The notes under the pieces are model-generated. The model ran no database searches. It saw only the letters and a program-made list of their open reading frames with translations, and was not told where the DNA came from. A DNA stretch of 33,426 nucleotides from M3007 sp046316495 (lineage in GTDB: Bacteria; Bacteroidota; Bacteroidia; Chitinophagales; Saprospiraceae). Below are positions 8,141 to 17,218 of the stretch, one piece after another (position 1 is the first letter of the stretch; the number at the start of each line of letters is the position of its first letter). The position numbers were made by a program, and so were the translations under genes. The stretch lies in contig JBKDAM010000168.1 in assembly GCA_046316495.1 (NCBI GenBank), positions 1 through 33,426 of the forward strand, given 5' to 3'.

Positions 8141-9373
8141 ATGAAAAATAGCTTAAAAATTGCACTATTCGCAATAGCATTCCCCATTTTATCTCAAGCG
8201 CAATCACTTGAAATATCCGAAAAAAACCTGAATAAACATGTTTACTACCTCGCTTCCGACAAACTTAAGGGTAGAGGAACCGGAACTCCAGAAGAAGCAA
8301 AGGCAGCAAAATACATCGCAAAACAATTCAAAAAAGCAGGACTTAGCCCAAAAGGCAATAATGGCTGGGAACATACCTTCACCCATAAAAAATCATCCGA
8401 CCCACACGGAATGATGCAGGATGGCCCCAAACTAGAATGCCGGAATGTAGTAGGATACCTAGATAACGGAGCTCCTTATACCATCGTAATTGGTGCCCAC
8501 TACGATCACCTCGGACTAGGACATGACCACAACTCACTCGATGCCAACCCAGTTGGAAAAATTCACAACGGCGCAGACGATAATGCATCCGGAACTGCAG
8601 GAGTGATCGAAATGGCTAATTACTTCGCAAATAATGGCGTAAATGAACAACATAACTTTCTCTTCATCTGCTTCTCAGGTGAAGAATTAGGCCTCGTCGG
8701 ATCTAAGAAATATACCGAAAATCCAACCATCGACCTTGAAAAAGTCAGCTTTATGATTAATATGGATATGATTGGCCGACTAAATGAAGAAAAGAGACTA
8801 GTAATTGGCGGCGTAGGAACATCTCCCTCTTTTGTCCCTGCCATCGATGGCCTTCAAACAACTATTGGAATTAAAAAAGATAGCGCAGGAATCGGCCCTA
8901 GCGACCACACCTCCTTCTATCTCAAAAACATCCCAGTCTTATTCGCTTTCACTGGCCAACACTCCGACTACCATAAACCCTCTGACGATGCCGACAAGGT
9001 CAACTATGCAGGCCTAAAAGAGGTAATTACTCTAGTAAAGTCAATCATTGAAGTCCTTGATAAAGAACCTAAACTCACCTTTCAAGCCACCAAATCAAAA
9101 GAGTCAGATACTCCACGATTTAAGGTCACCATGGGAATCATGCCTGACTACACCTTCAGCGATCTAGGTGTAAAAGTGGATGGAGTCACCGAAGGTAAAC
9201 CAGCTTCAAAAGCAGGACTCCAACAAGGGGATATTATCCTAGAACTCGGTGAATTCCAAATCACCGATATGCAGGCGTATATGAAAGCCCTAGCAGCCCA
9301 TAAAAAAGGGGATACTGTAAAAGTAAAAGTAAAAAGAGGCGCTGAATCAAAAGTAATGGAGGTTACTTTTTAA
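8141..9373 (+). CDS. Secreted M28-family zinc peptidase with C-terminal PDZ domain
   Basis: The 410-aa protein begins with a signal peptide (about 1-20, ending LSQAQ). The M28 domain has all expected two-zinc ligands: H120 in GAHYDHLG, D147 in GADDNASG, E182 next to the base E181 in SGEELGLVGS, D209 in NMDMIGR and H256 in SDHTSFY. Residues about 330-400 form a PDZ domain (EGKPASKAGLQQGDIILEL). It should be a periplasmic or exported aminopeptidase; the PDZ domain probably binds peptide termini or partners. It starts 34 nt after the GH57 gene and belongs to the same run. No T9SS tail is present, so a periplasmic location is more likely than surface release. Confidence 0.92.
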   Translation: MKNSLKIALFAIAFPILSQAQSLEISEKNLNKHVYYLASDKLKGRGTGTPEEAKAAKYIAKQFKKAGLSPKGNNGWEHTFTHKKSSDPHGMMQDGPKLECRNVVGYLDNGAPYTIVIGAHYDHLGLGHDHNSLDANPVGKIHNGADDNASGTAGVIEMANYFANNGVNEQHNFLFICFSGEELGLVGSKKYTENPTIDLEKVSFMINMDMIGRLNEEKRLVIGGVGTSPSFVPAIDGLQTTIGIKKDSAGIGPSDHTSFYLKNIPVLFAFTGQHSDYHKPSDDADKVNYAGLKEVITLVKSIIEVLDKEPKLTFQATKSKESDTPRFKVTMGIMPDYTFSDLGVKVDGVTEGKPASKAGLQQGDIILELGEFQITDMQAYMKALAAHKKGDTVKVKVKRGAESKVMEVTF

Positions 9374-9403
9374 ACAGCAAGCAAACTAAAGCGTTCTATA
9401 AGA

Positions 9404-10312
9404 ATGATATCTACAATTCTTATCGCGGGAGGAACAGGCCTGGTCGGCCGAAGACTCACAGAACTGCTTGAACAACAAGGGAAAACCGTCCGCCTGCTCA
9501 CCAGATCGCCAAAAGGCAAGAACCAGTTTGCTTGGGATCCTGCAAAAGGCACTATCGATGAGCAGGCCGTATTCGGTGCCGATGCTGTCATTAACTTAGC
9601 GGGCGCTGGCATCGCAGATGCCAGGTGGACAACAGCCCGAAAAAAATTACTCATCGACAGCAGGGTACAAAGCACTAACCTCCTTCACCAAACGTTCGTC
9701 AAAACAGGATCTAAACCCTCCGTCTACCTGTCCGCGTCTGCGATAGGAATTTATGGGAACTCAGGAGAGGAGATCCAAACCGAAAACCAACCAATTGACC
9801 AACAGCCTAATAGGCCTTTTATGGTAGATTGCTGCGACCAGTGGGAAAAAGCTGCAATGGATATCGAACAAGAAGGTATCCGAACCGGACTGTTCCGAAT
9901 TGGGATTGTCTTGGATAAAAACGGAGGCGCATTAGCAGAAATAAGCAAGCCCATCCACTTCGGTTTAGCCGCCTATTTCGGCGATGGCAAAGCTTGGTAC
10001 TCTTGGATTCATAATGACGATTTGTGCAGCCTGCTAATCTGGGCAGTACAAAATCCTGACATCAAAGGTATCTACAATGCAGTAGCGCCTAACCCCGTCC
10101 GAAACCTTGAGTTTGTAAAAACCACCGCATTCGCAATGAAAAAATGGGCGGTTCCCGTCCCAGCCCCCTCTTTCGCCCTCCAACTTCTAATGGGGGAAAT
10201 GGCTGCAGTGGTCCTTAATAGCAATCGAGTGAGTGCTAATAAACTACTTTCAGCAGGATTTCATTTCGAGTATCCAACCCTAAAAGAAGCCTTAGTTAAT
10301 GTGTACAAATAA
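9404..10312 (+). CDS. TIGR01777-family SDR epimerase
   Basis: The 302-aa protein has an N-terminal Rossmann fold with the nucleotide-binding motif IAGGTGLVGRRLTELL (about 6-21). The family signatures VINLAGAGIADARWT and SASAIGIYGNSGEE follow, and a C-terminal DUF1731 segment comes after about residue 250. Members are called nucleoside-diphosphate-sugar epimerases or YfcH-like, but a defined reaction is generally lacking; NADP(H) binding is expected. It lies 30 nt after the peptidase gene and 18 nt before the serine dehydratase gene, so co-transcription is likely. Length and domain order are normal for the family. Confidence 0.88.
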   Translation: MISTILIAGGTGLVGRRLTELLEQQGKTVRLLTRSPKGKNQFAWDPAKGTIDEQAVFGADAVINLAGAGIADARWTTARKKLLIDSRVQSTNLLHQTFVKTGSKPSVYLSASAIGIYGNSGEEIQTENQPIDQQPNRPFMVDCCDQWEKAAMDIEQEGIRTGLFRIGIVLDKNGGALAEISKPIHFGLAAYFGDGKAWYSWIHNDDLCSLLIWAVQNPDIKGIYNAVAPNPVRNLEFVKTTAFAMKKWAVPVPAPSFALQLLMGEMAAVVLNSNRVSANKLLSAGFHFEYPTLKEALVNVYK

Positions 10313-10330
10313 AACCCACCACCACCCTGC

Positions 10331-11737
10331 ATGAATCGCATCAGTGTCTTCGATATTTTTAAAATTGGTATCGGTCCCTCTAGCTCCCATACCATGGGAC
10401 CTTGGCGAGCCGCTCAACGCTTTACCAGAGAGATCCAACTAGATCGAGTGGCCGCCATTCGTGTCGACCTCTATGGCTCCCTCGCAAAAACAGGAAAAGG
10501 ACACGGCACAGACTTGGCTGTCCTCCTGGGATTAAACGGCGACGACCCCGTTACCATCCCTGTTGAAAAAGTTCAGCCAACCATCGATCAAATTAACCAA
10601 TCAAAAAATATCCAGCTCGGCGGCAAAAAAACAATTCAATTCAATCCTGAATTAGATATTGTCTTTCATTTAGATCAAAGCCTACCCTACCACGCAAATG
10701 GGCTAACCTTCACCGCGTTTTATGATCAGGATGAAGGACTCAGCCAAACGTACTTCAGCGTCGGAGGAGGATTCGTAGTTAAAGAAGGGGAAGAAAACGC
10801 CACTTCAGATGTAACACTTCCCTACCCCATCGATCATGGAAAAGACCTTGAACGTTGGTGCCAACTTACCCAAAAACCAATTTCGGCAGTCGTCTGGGAA
10901 AATGAACTCACTTGGCGGTCCTCCAACCACATTAAGGCAGACTTACTTCATATCTGGGAGGTAATGAAACAATGTATCTACAATGGATGCCATACAGAAG
11001 GTATACTGCCCGGAGGATTGAACGTCATCAGACGAGCTAAACCCCTCGCCCAAACCTTGATCAAAGGCCGCGTTTACAACAATGCAGATGAATGGATCCG
11101 ACAAATTTGCCGAGGAGGACACACTTTTCAAGAAACCCTCAAATGGGTAAGCTGCTTCGCACTCGCCGTTAATGAAGAAAATGCCGCCTTCAGCCGAGTA
11201 GTCACCGCTCCCACCAACGGAGCTGCCGGAGTAATCCCCGCTGTCTTAATGTACCATGTGTGCTTTAGTGATAATTTTAACGAAGAAGATATTGTTCGAT
11301 TCCTACTCACCGCAGCTGAAATGGGGAGCATCTTTAAAAAGGGTGCAACTATATCCGCTGCCATGGGCGGATGTCAAGCCGAAATAGGAGTCTCCTCCGC
11401 CATGGCAGCCGCCGGATTAACCGAATGTCTGGGCGGATCTCCCGATCAAGCCATCATGGCAGCTGAAATCGCCATGGAGCACCACCTCGGCCTTACCTGC
11501 GACCCCATCGGCGGCCTGGTCCAAATCCCCTGCATCGAAAGGAATACCATGGGAGCCATTAAGGCCATTACCGCCGCTCAAATCGCACTAGAAAGCGATC
11601 CTACTAAAGCAAAAGTAAGCCTGGATGCCGTCATCAAAACGATGAAAGAAACAGCCGAAGACATGAACTCCAAATACAAAGAAACTTCTGACGGCGGCCT
11701 GGCGCTCAACATCCCCGTCAATGTTGTAGAATGCTAA
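10331..11737 (+). CDS. sdaA: L-serine ammonia-lyase, iron-sulfur type
   Basis: This 468-aa single-chain enzyme converts L-serine to pyruvate and ammonia. The N-terminal SSSHTMGP motif (17-24) is the family signature. Three cysteines, C348, C390 and C401, have the same spacing (42 and 11 residues) as the Fe-S ligands of the Legionella enzyme. C366 lies between them. Alpha and beta domains are fused in one polypeptide, as in E. coli SdaA. The gene starts 18 nt after the epimerase and ends 18 nt before a lipoprotein gene. The window therefore has both a serine-degrading enzyme and serine acetyltransferase (cysE), which compete for serine. A cytoplasmic, oxygen-sensitive [4Fe-4S] enzyme is expected. 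Confidence 0.95.
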   Translation: MNRISVFDIFKIGIGPSSSHTMGPWRAAQRFTREIQLDRVAAIRVDLYGSLAKTGKGHGTDLAVLLGLNGDDPVTIPVEKVQPTIDQINQSKNIQLGGKKTIQFNPELDIVFHLDQSLPYHANGLTFTAFYDQDEGLSQTYFSVGGGFVVKEGEENATSDVTLPYPIDHGKDLERWCQLTQKPISAVVWENELTWRSSNHIKADLLHIWEVMKQCIYNGCHTEGILPGGLNVIRRAKPLAQTLIKGRVYNNADEWIRQICRGGHTFQETLKWVSCFALAVNEENAAFSRVVTAPTNGAAGVIPAVLMYHVCFSDNFNEEDIVRFLLTAAEMGSIFKKGATISAAMGGCQAEIGVSSAMAAAGLTECLGGSPDQAIMAAEIAMEHHLGLTCDPIGGLVQIPCIERNTMGAIKAITAAQIALESDPTKAKVSLDAVIKTMKETAEDMNSKYKETSDGGLALNIPVNVVEC

Positions 11738-11755
11738 CCATTATTTTCCAATTCT

Positions 11756-12160
11756 ATGTACCTAAAACTCATCTCCACCCTTCTACTCACCAGCCTCCTG
11801 CTGGCATGCAACGACCGTAAAGAAGTCACCGCTCTGCAAACTGAAACCGAATATATCCACGACGAAGCAATGAAGCTGATGGGGCCAATGAACGCACTCG
11901 TCCGAGACCTAAAAAAAGAGCTCGCCGAAATCGATTCTACCTCCGCACGATTCGACACTATACAGCAAACCATCCTGTTCGCTAAACAGGCAGAGTCCGA
12001 TATGATGGAATGGATGAAAAACTATAAAGCACCAACAGAATCAGTATCCAAAGAGGAAGCTATAAGCTACCTAAACCAACAAAAAACGGCTATCGAAAAA
12101 AATGCTCAAGACTTGCAAGAGGCAACCAATCGAGCCAAATCACTTATTGAAATAAGATAA
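11756..12160 (+). CDS. Small putative lipoprotein, helical
   Basis: The 134-aa protein has a lipoprotein signal: a hydrophobic N-terminus and lipobox LLLAC with Cys18. The rest is charged and helical, with likely coiled-coil segments (about 25-70 and 95-130). It contains MMEWMKNYKAP, a pattern seen in small Bacteroidota lipoproteins of unknown function. It should sit in the periplasm, anchored to a membrane. It is the last gene of the plus-strand run, and its end overlaps the convergent TSUP permease gene by 21 bp, so no separate terminator fits between them. No function is proposed. Confidence 0.8.
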   Translation: MYLKLISTLLLTSLLLACNDRKEVTALQTETEYIHDEAMKLMGPMNALVRDLKKELAEIDSTSARFDTIQQTILFAKQAESDMMEWMKNYKAPTESVSKEEAISYLNQQKTAIEKNAQDLQEATNRAKSLIEIR

Positions 12161-12955
12161 TTCGCCCATCATCCCGTAAATATCCCAAGCAAAACGAACC
12201 AAAACCCCAAAAATTACCAATAAAAAAAGTCCCCGAATAAACGTGTTCCCCCTTAAAACAGCCATCCGACTGCCTACATAAGAACCTGCCACATTACAGA
12301 CCATCATCGGTATAGCTAAATGGTATAAAACATATCCACTCGAAATGAAAAACACCAAAGAAGAAGCGTCCGCAACCACATTTACGATCTTCGAAATCGC
12401 AGAAGCACGTAAAAAGCTGTAGCCCAACACACTCACAAAACCAAAAACCAACAAACTACCAGTACCCGGACCAATCAATCCGTTATACAAACCCAAGACC
12501 CCACCAATCGCAGCCCCAGCCCAAGGCTCCATTCCAATACCATATTTCAACTGCTCCTTGTCTCCAAACTGTTTGTTGGTATACGTATAAACCGCAATTA
12601 ATATTATCAAAATAAAAATAACCGGCTTCATGACCCATGTCGGAATCTGACTCTGTACTAAAGCTCCCGAATACGAACAAACTGCCGCTGAAATTGCCGC
12701 ATACATCACAGTAGTCCATGGTAACCGGACCGATCGAAGGTAGTTAAACGCTGCTACAGAAGTTCCTACAGCAGAAGCTAACCGATTGGTACCAATAATA
12801 TTTGGTACACTTAAATGCGGAAAAAGAACAAAAAAAGCCGGAATCTGCACCAAACCACCTCCACCCACTACACTATCAATAAAACCCGCTAAAAAGGCAA
12901 ACAAACAAAGAATAAGCAGACTATCCAGCGAATCGTAAAACAAAACTGCATCCAT
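12140..12955 (-). CDS. TSUP-family (TauE/SafE) membrane permease
   Basis: The 271-aa protein has about 8 hydrophobic segments. Signature stretches are FLAGFIDSVVGGGGLVQIPA near the N-terminus and GVLGLYNGLIGPGTGSLLVF in the second half, the pseudo-repeated motifs of the TauE/SafE family. Members export or import sulfur-containing or organic anions such as sulfite, sulfoacetate or thiosulfate; the substrate here is unknown. The ATG at 12955 is 15 nt below a -7 box. It is convergent with the lipoprotein gene, with a 21-bp overlap of the 3' ends. A link to the sulfur genes cysE and cysK is tempting, but they are 6 kb away in another transcript. Confidence 0.9.
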   Translation of the reverse strand: MDAVLFYDSLDSLLILCLFAFLAGFIDSVVGGGGLVQIPAFFVLFPHLSVPNIIGTNRLASAVGTSVAAFNYLRSVRLPWTTVMYAAISAAVCSYSGALVQSQIPTWVMKPVIFILIILIAVYTYTNKQFGDKEQLKYGIGMEPWAGAAIGGVLGLYNGLIGPGTGSLLVFGFVSVLGYSFLRASAISKIVNVVADASSLVFFISSGYVLYHLAIPMMVCNVAGSYVGSRMAVLRGNTFIRGLFLLVIFGVLVRFAWDIYGMMGELSYFNK

Positions 12956-12969
12956 GAACTCATTTTTTG

Positions 12970-12977
12970 CAAATGTA
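12970..12977 (-). promoter_or_regulatory. -7 box upstream of the TSUP permease
   Basis: TACATTTG on the minus strand matches TAnnTTTG. A TTG (12995-12993) lies 15 nt upstream, slightly closer than usual. The box ends 14 nt before the start codon, so the transcript would have almost no leader. Confidence 0.4.
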
Positions 12978-13194
12978 ACCTCAATAGTGTGCCAAATTCC
13001 GTTTTTCGAATAAAAACAACCGTTAACAGCCCCTTAGGCCTCCTATATCTATAGAAAACAGGTAATTCTACCCTTAGCTGTACATTTATGCTATCAATGC
13101 AACGAACACAACATGCTTGCCTATATCCCTGCTCAGTAGTTATTCGTTTGCTCAACTTTCACTTCATCAAGTAACACAACACTTGTCAACTCGT

Positions 13195-16100
13195 ATGCAG
13201 CTTTTTACCAAAACAACGGCAATCCTCGCTCTAGTGATGGCCAACCTGCCATCCATCGCCCAAGGTGGCTACTTCCAACAAAAAGTTAATTACACCATTA
13301 ACGTAACCCTGGATGATAAAAACCATCAAGTCAATGGCGATATAACCATCGATTACACCAACAACGCACCGCAAGAATTGTCCGAAATCTGGATGCACAT
13401 CTGGCCAAACGCTTTCAAAAATACCCATACCGCCTACTGCCATCAAACACTTCGCCAAGGATCCGAAAAATTCTACTTCTCCCCTAAATCCGATCGTGGA
13501 GAGTGTAAAATGCTCGACTTCTCCGTAAATGGTACAAAAGCAAGCTGGCACTATGACCCCAAGCACCCCGATATAGCACGGATCAAATTGTCCCAACCGC
13601 TCAAAACAGGTCAGACCATCCAAATCCAAACACCATTTATGGTGCAAATCCCAGCCTCCTTTTCCAGACTGGGACATGTTGAAACTTCTTACCAAATGAC
13701 ACAATGGTTCCCAAAACCAGCTGTTTTTGACCAATACGGTTGGCACCCAATGCCCTACCTCAATCAAGGTGAGTTCTTCTCCGAATTCGGCAACTTCGAT
13801 GTAAAAATAACCCTGCCAGAAAATTATGTAGTAGGTGCCACCGGCTCTTTAATGACCAGCACCGAACAGGAGTTCCTAACTACGAAAACAATTGAAACAC
13901 AAAAAAAACTCCAAGACCTCGAAAACCAACCCAAACAAACAATAAATAAACGAAAAAAAACCACCGAGGACCCCTTCCCAGTCTCCTCTACGACGTTCAA
14001 AACACTCCACTACCATGCCGAAAATGTACATGACTTCGCCTGGTTCGCCGATAAACGATTCCTGGTAGTCAAGGACACCGCACGTCTAGCCTCCGGCAAA
14101 ACCGTCGAATGCTGGGCAATGTTCACCCAAAGTGATGTAAAACACTGGAAAAAAGGCGCATTCTACGTCAAAAGAGCCATCGAATTCTACTCCGAACACG
14201 TTGGAGACTACCCTTGGCCCCAAGCTACCGCAGTACACTCCGCCCTAAGTGCTGGAGGAGGAATGGAATACCCAATGGTGACAGTGATAGGAAACACAGA
14301 CTCCGACTATAGCCTCGACCAGGTTATAACACATGAGGTGGGTCACAACTGGTTCTATGGTATCCTTGCCTCCAATGAACGCGACCACCCCTGGATGGAC
14401 GAAGGCCTCAACTCCTACTACGAACAACGATACCTCCGAACCTATTACGGGGATGCAAATCGGAGTATCAGCCTTCCTAAAACACTTTATGACCCCCAAA
14501 AGCACGGAGACCTCATGGAGACTGGCATTCTGCTACTCGCCCGCATCGGCGAAAACACCCCTCCAGACCTGAATTCCGACCAGATGACCAACGCTGCCTA
14601 CGGCCTTCAAGTGTACATGAAAACAGCCCACTGCTTACGCTGGCTCGAAAACGCCGTCGGCACAAACCAATTTGATGCCGCCATGAAAAATTATTTTCAA
14701 AAATGGAGGTTCAAACATCCTTACCCCATCGACTTTGAACAAGCCCTAAAAGCGAATGGAATCGAAGCAGACTGGTTTATGAAAACCATGACGACTCGGC
14801 AAAATGCAGACCCTGCAATCGTTCGTGCCACTCAAAATGAGGATAAGAGCTATCATATAACCGTTCGCCAACGCGGAAAGCTAACCGCCCCATTCAGCAT
14901 CACAGCACTAAAAAATGGTAAAGAGGTAACTACCCGCTGGTTCTCCCCAACCGAAAACCAATCCACTTTCCTATTCCCAACAGTCGACGCGGATGCCTTC
15001 GAACTGAATCGCCAACATTTGGCACTTGACCTCCACCACCATAATAACCACCTCAAAACAAATGGTGCCTTCAAAAAAAGCGAACCACTTGAGGTTAAAT
15101 TGGTCGCCCCAGTCGAAAACCAACAGAAAAAAACCCTAGGCATTTTGCCCTGGATTGGTGGCAACCAGTACGACGGATTTATGCTAGGAACACTACTCTA
15201 TAATCCAATATTACCCGGCCAACGCCTCCAATACTACTTGGCTCCTGGCTTTGCTTTTAATTCAAAAAATTGGGTAGGCGGCGCTGACCTCCGATACCGA
15301 ATCATCCCTTCAAAAGGACAAATTAAAAGGATAACCATCGGCTTAAATGCCCGCTCTTTCTCAGATGACCACCGCGTATCACCTAATGATCAGTTCGGAG
15401 ACCGGTTCTACCGAATCAGCCCATGGCTTAAAACAGAATTAAGGTCTTCTAATACCGCCCTTCGCCAATCCGCGCTATTGCGCTGGAACCATATTGGTCA
15501 AGAGGCCGGAATAGACGCCAAAGGTATTTTACAAGAAACATTCACCAGTAATATTTGGGAAACCCAGTACCAACTTAGCAATCTGGCGCTCCCCAACCCT
15601 TTCGACTTCACCTTTGCACTAGAAGGCCAAAACTGGCACCAAGAGGCCAGCCACCAACGCTATGTGCGGTTATCTGCAGAGTGGAAGCAAGCCTTTTTCT
15701 ACCAATCAAAGAGAAGCCTACAGCTTCGACTGTTTGGAGGCTATTTCCTACAAAATACGCAACGAAATAGTGAATTAGTTGGATTTTCTGCTAGCCAACA
15801 AAGTACAAGAGCTGCGCTCTCACTGGCACAAAACGGATACTCTGACTATAAATACGATGCAATTTTTATCGGCCGCAATGAATTGTCTGGCCTGGGTGGA
15901 CGGCAGGTTAACTTAGCAGAAGGAGGATTCAAATACGCTTTTGGACTTCCCTACAGCGCTAGCGGCAATGTCGGCCACAGCAACAACCTTCTCTTTGCAG
16001 TCAATCTATCGGCAGATTTGCCGTTTAAAATTCCAGGCCTGCCCATTAAGCCCTACTACGATGCCGGCTTTGCAGATCTTGGATTCCTGACGAACACAAA

Positions 16101-16308
16101 TACCGCCTCTAATTGGTTTTGGAGCAGTGGCCTTACCCTCGCATTCTTAAAGGGCAACCTAAACGTACACTTACCTTTAATCAACTCTTCCAACCTGGAA
16201 ACACTATACAAACAAACCAGCAACGGAAACTATTTCAACAGAATAACATGGAGCGTTAAACTCAATAACCTGGAACCATTGGAAATAGCGGATCGCTTCC
16301 TAAAATAG
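13195..16308 (+). CDS. M1-family metallopeptidase with beta-barrel-like C-terminal half
   Basis: The 1037-aa protein starts at the ATG at 13195 with a signal peptide (about 1-25, ending SIAQG); an upstream ATG at 13117 would bury the signal. The M1 domain spans about 30-600. It has the substrate motif GGGMEYP (E358) and the zinc motif HEVGHNW (H380, E381, H384) followed 19 residues after H384 by the third ligand E403 in WMDEGLNSYYEQ. Residues from about 645 to the end alternate hydrophobic and polar positions with many aromatics (for example QRLQYYLAPGFAF). This resembles an outer-membrane beta-barrel, so the peptidase may be anchored in the outer membrane (inference). It ends just before a strong bidirectional terminator and appears monocistronic. 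Confidence 0.9.
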   Translation: MQLFTKTTAILALVMANLPSIAQGGYFQQKVNYTINVTLDDKNHQVNGDITIDYTNNAPQELSEIWMHIWPNAFKNTHTAYCHQTLRQGSEKFYFSPKSDRGECKMLDFSVNGTKASWHYDPKHPDIARIKLSQPLKTGQTIQIQTPFMVQIPASFSRLGHVETSYQMTQWFPKPAVFDQYGWHPMPYLNQGEFFSEFGNFDVKITLPENYVVGATGSLMTSTEQEFLTTKTIETQKKLQDLENQPKQTINKRKKTTEDPFPVSSTTFKTLHYHAENVHDFAWFADKRFLVVKDTARLASGKTVECWAMFTQSDVKHWKKGAFYVKRAIEFYSEHVGDYPWPQATAVHSALSAGGGMEYPMVTVIGNTDSDYSLDQVITHEVGHNWFYGILASNERDHPWMDEGLNSYYEQRYLRTYYGDANRSISLPKTLYDPQKHGDLMETGILLLARIGENTPPDLNSDQMTNAAYGLQVYMKTAHCLRWLENAVGTNQFDAAMKNYFQKWRFKHPYPIDFEQALKANGIEADWFMKTMTTRQNADPAIVRATQNEDKSYHITVRQRGKLTAPFSITALKNGKEVTTRWFSPTENQSTFLFPTVDADAFELNRQHLALDLHHHNNHLKTNGAFKKSEPLEVKLVAPVENQQKKTLGILPWIGGNQYDGFMLGTLLYNPILPGQRLQYYLAPGFAFNSKNWVGGADLRYRIIPSKGQIKRITIGLNARSFSDDHRVSPNDQFGDRFYRISPWLKTELRSSNTALRQSALLRWNHIGQEAGIDAKGILQETFTSNIWETQYQLSNLALPNPFDFTFALEGQNWHQEASHQRYVRLSAEWKQAFFYQSKRSLQLRLFGGYFLQNTQRNSELVGFSASQQSTRAALSLAQNGYSDYKYDAIFIGRNELSGLGGRQVNLAEGGFKYAFGLPYSASGNVGHSNNLLFAVNLSADLPFKIPGLPIKPYYDAGFADLGFLTNTNTASNWFWSSGLTLAFLKGNLNVHLPLINSSNLETLYKQTSNGNYFNRITWSVKLNNLEPLEIADRFLK

Positions 16309-16333
16309 TACAAGGAGAGTACACCATAATAGC

Positions 16334-16374
16334 AAAAAGCGGCCCCCAAGTTGATCCTGAGGGCCGCTTTTTAA
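16334..16374. terminator. Strong bidirectional terminator
   Basis: Arms AAAAAGCGGCCC (16334-16345) and GGGCCGCTTTTT (16361-16372) form a perfect 12-bp stem with a 15-nt loop. It has U-tracts in both directions and sits between the convergent M1 peptidase and DUF4197 genes. Confidence 0.9.
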
Positions 16375-16394
16375 CTAGCTAAGCAACTATAATC

Positions 16395-17129
16395 TTATTT
16401 TTTATCCTGCTTGGCAAATACCTTCCTTAACAACTCACTGTTCCGTAAACTTACATTTGAACGGATCCCTTTCTCTTTTTCTTCAACCAAGCCAAAAAGT
16501 CCCACCAAGGCCATCTTGGTGACGTGGTCATCTAATTCGGGATTGGTCTTGGTAACCAGCGGAAGCTTATTATAGGCTCCCACCGCTTCTCTCCAATACG
16601 TCCGAGCATTCACTTTATCTAAAGAAGCTTGAATAATTGGTTTGAACTCTGCATACAAGGCCTGATAGGTAGTTTTCTCTAGGTAACGAGTGGCAGCATC
16701 AGGATTGCCCGAAAGAATTTTCATTGCATCTTGAAACGTCATTTGCTTGATGGCCGCCAAAAAAATAGGCTTTGCCTTGGTGGCAGCATCCTCAGCTGCC
16801 CGATTCATCCGCTCTGTCAAATCCGCTTCTACATTGGCAAATCCGGGAACAGCTTTAAGTTTATTAGCCACCTTCTGAGCCTCCTCGGGCATCAAGATCT
16901 TATAAGGACTTTTAAAGTACCCGTCCTTTGCAGACAGGAAACTGGAAGCCTCACTTACCCCAATATTCAAGGCCTCTTTCAACCCACTCCCAATTTCATC
17001 CTGCGTCAAATCTCCATCTGTTACCGCCTGAACTGCATTTTTAGCCTTGTTCAGCGCATCCTTAAACTGCGCCTGCGCTGTATGAGCCAATAAGCCCATT
17101 GCCAGCATAAGAAATAGTCCTTTTTTCAT
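16395..17129 (-). CDS. DUF4197 domain-containing exported protein
   Basis: The 244-aa protein has a signal peptide (about 1-20, ending AQAQF). The rest is an all-helical DUF4197 domain: GLKEALNIGVSEASSFLSA, AKPIFLAAIKQMTFQDAMKI and a C-terminal NSELLRKVF are typical. The family is widespread in Bacteroidota and Proteobacteria, is periplasmic or exported, and has no established function. The start codon is the ATG at 17129. The thiolase gene ends 89 bp upstream on the same strand, so the two may be co-transcribed. Its 3' end is at the shared bidirectional terminator. Confidence 0.88.
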   Translation of the reverse strand: MKKGLFLMLAMGLLAHTAQAQFKDALNKAKNAVQAVTDGDLTQDEIGSGLKEALNIGVSEASSFLSAKDGYFKSPYKILMPEEAQKVANKLKAVPGFANVEADLTERMNRAAEDAATKAKPIFLAAIKQMTFQDAMKILSGNPDAATRYLEKTTYQALYAEFKPIIQASLDKVNARTYWREAVGAYNKLPLVTKTNPELDDHVTKMALVGLFGLVEEKEKGIRSNVSLRNSELLRKVFAKQDKK

Positions 17130-17218
17130 GTTTATCTGATTTGTAAATACGTTGCTAAAACGTTTGAATTCAAAAAATGGCTCAACCTAGTAGCGAATTA
17201 TGAAATCCTTAACTAGTA

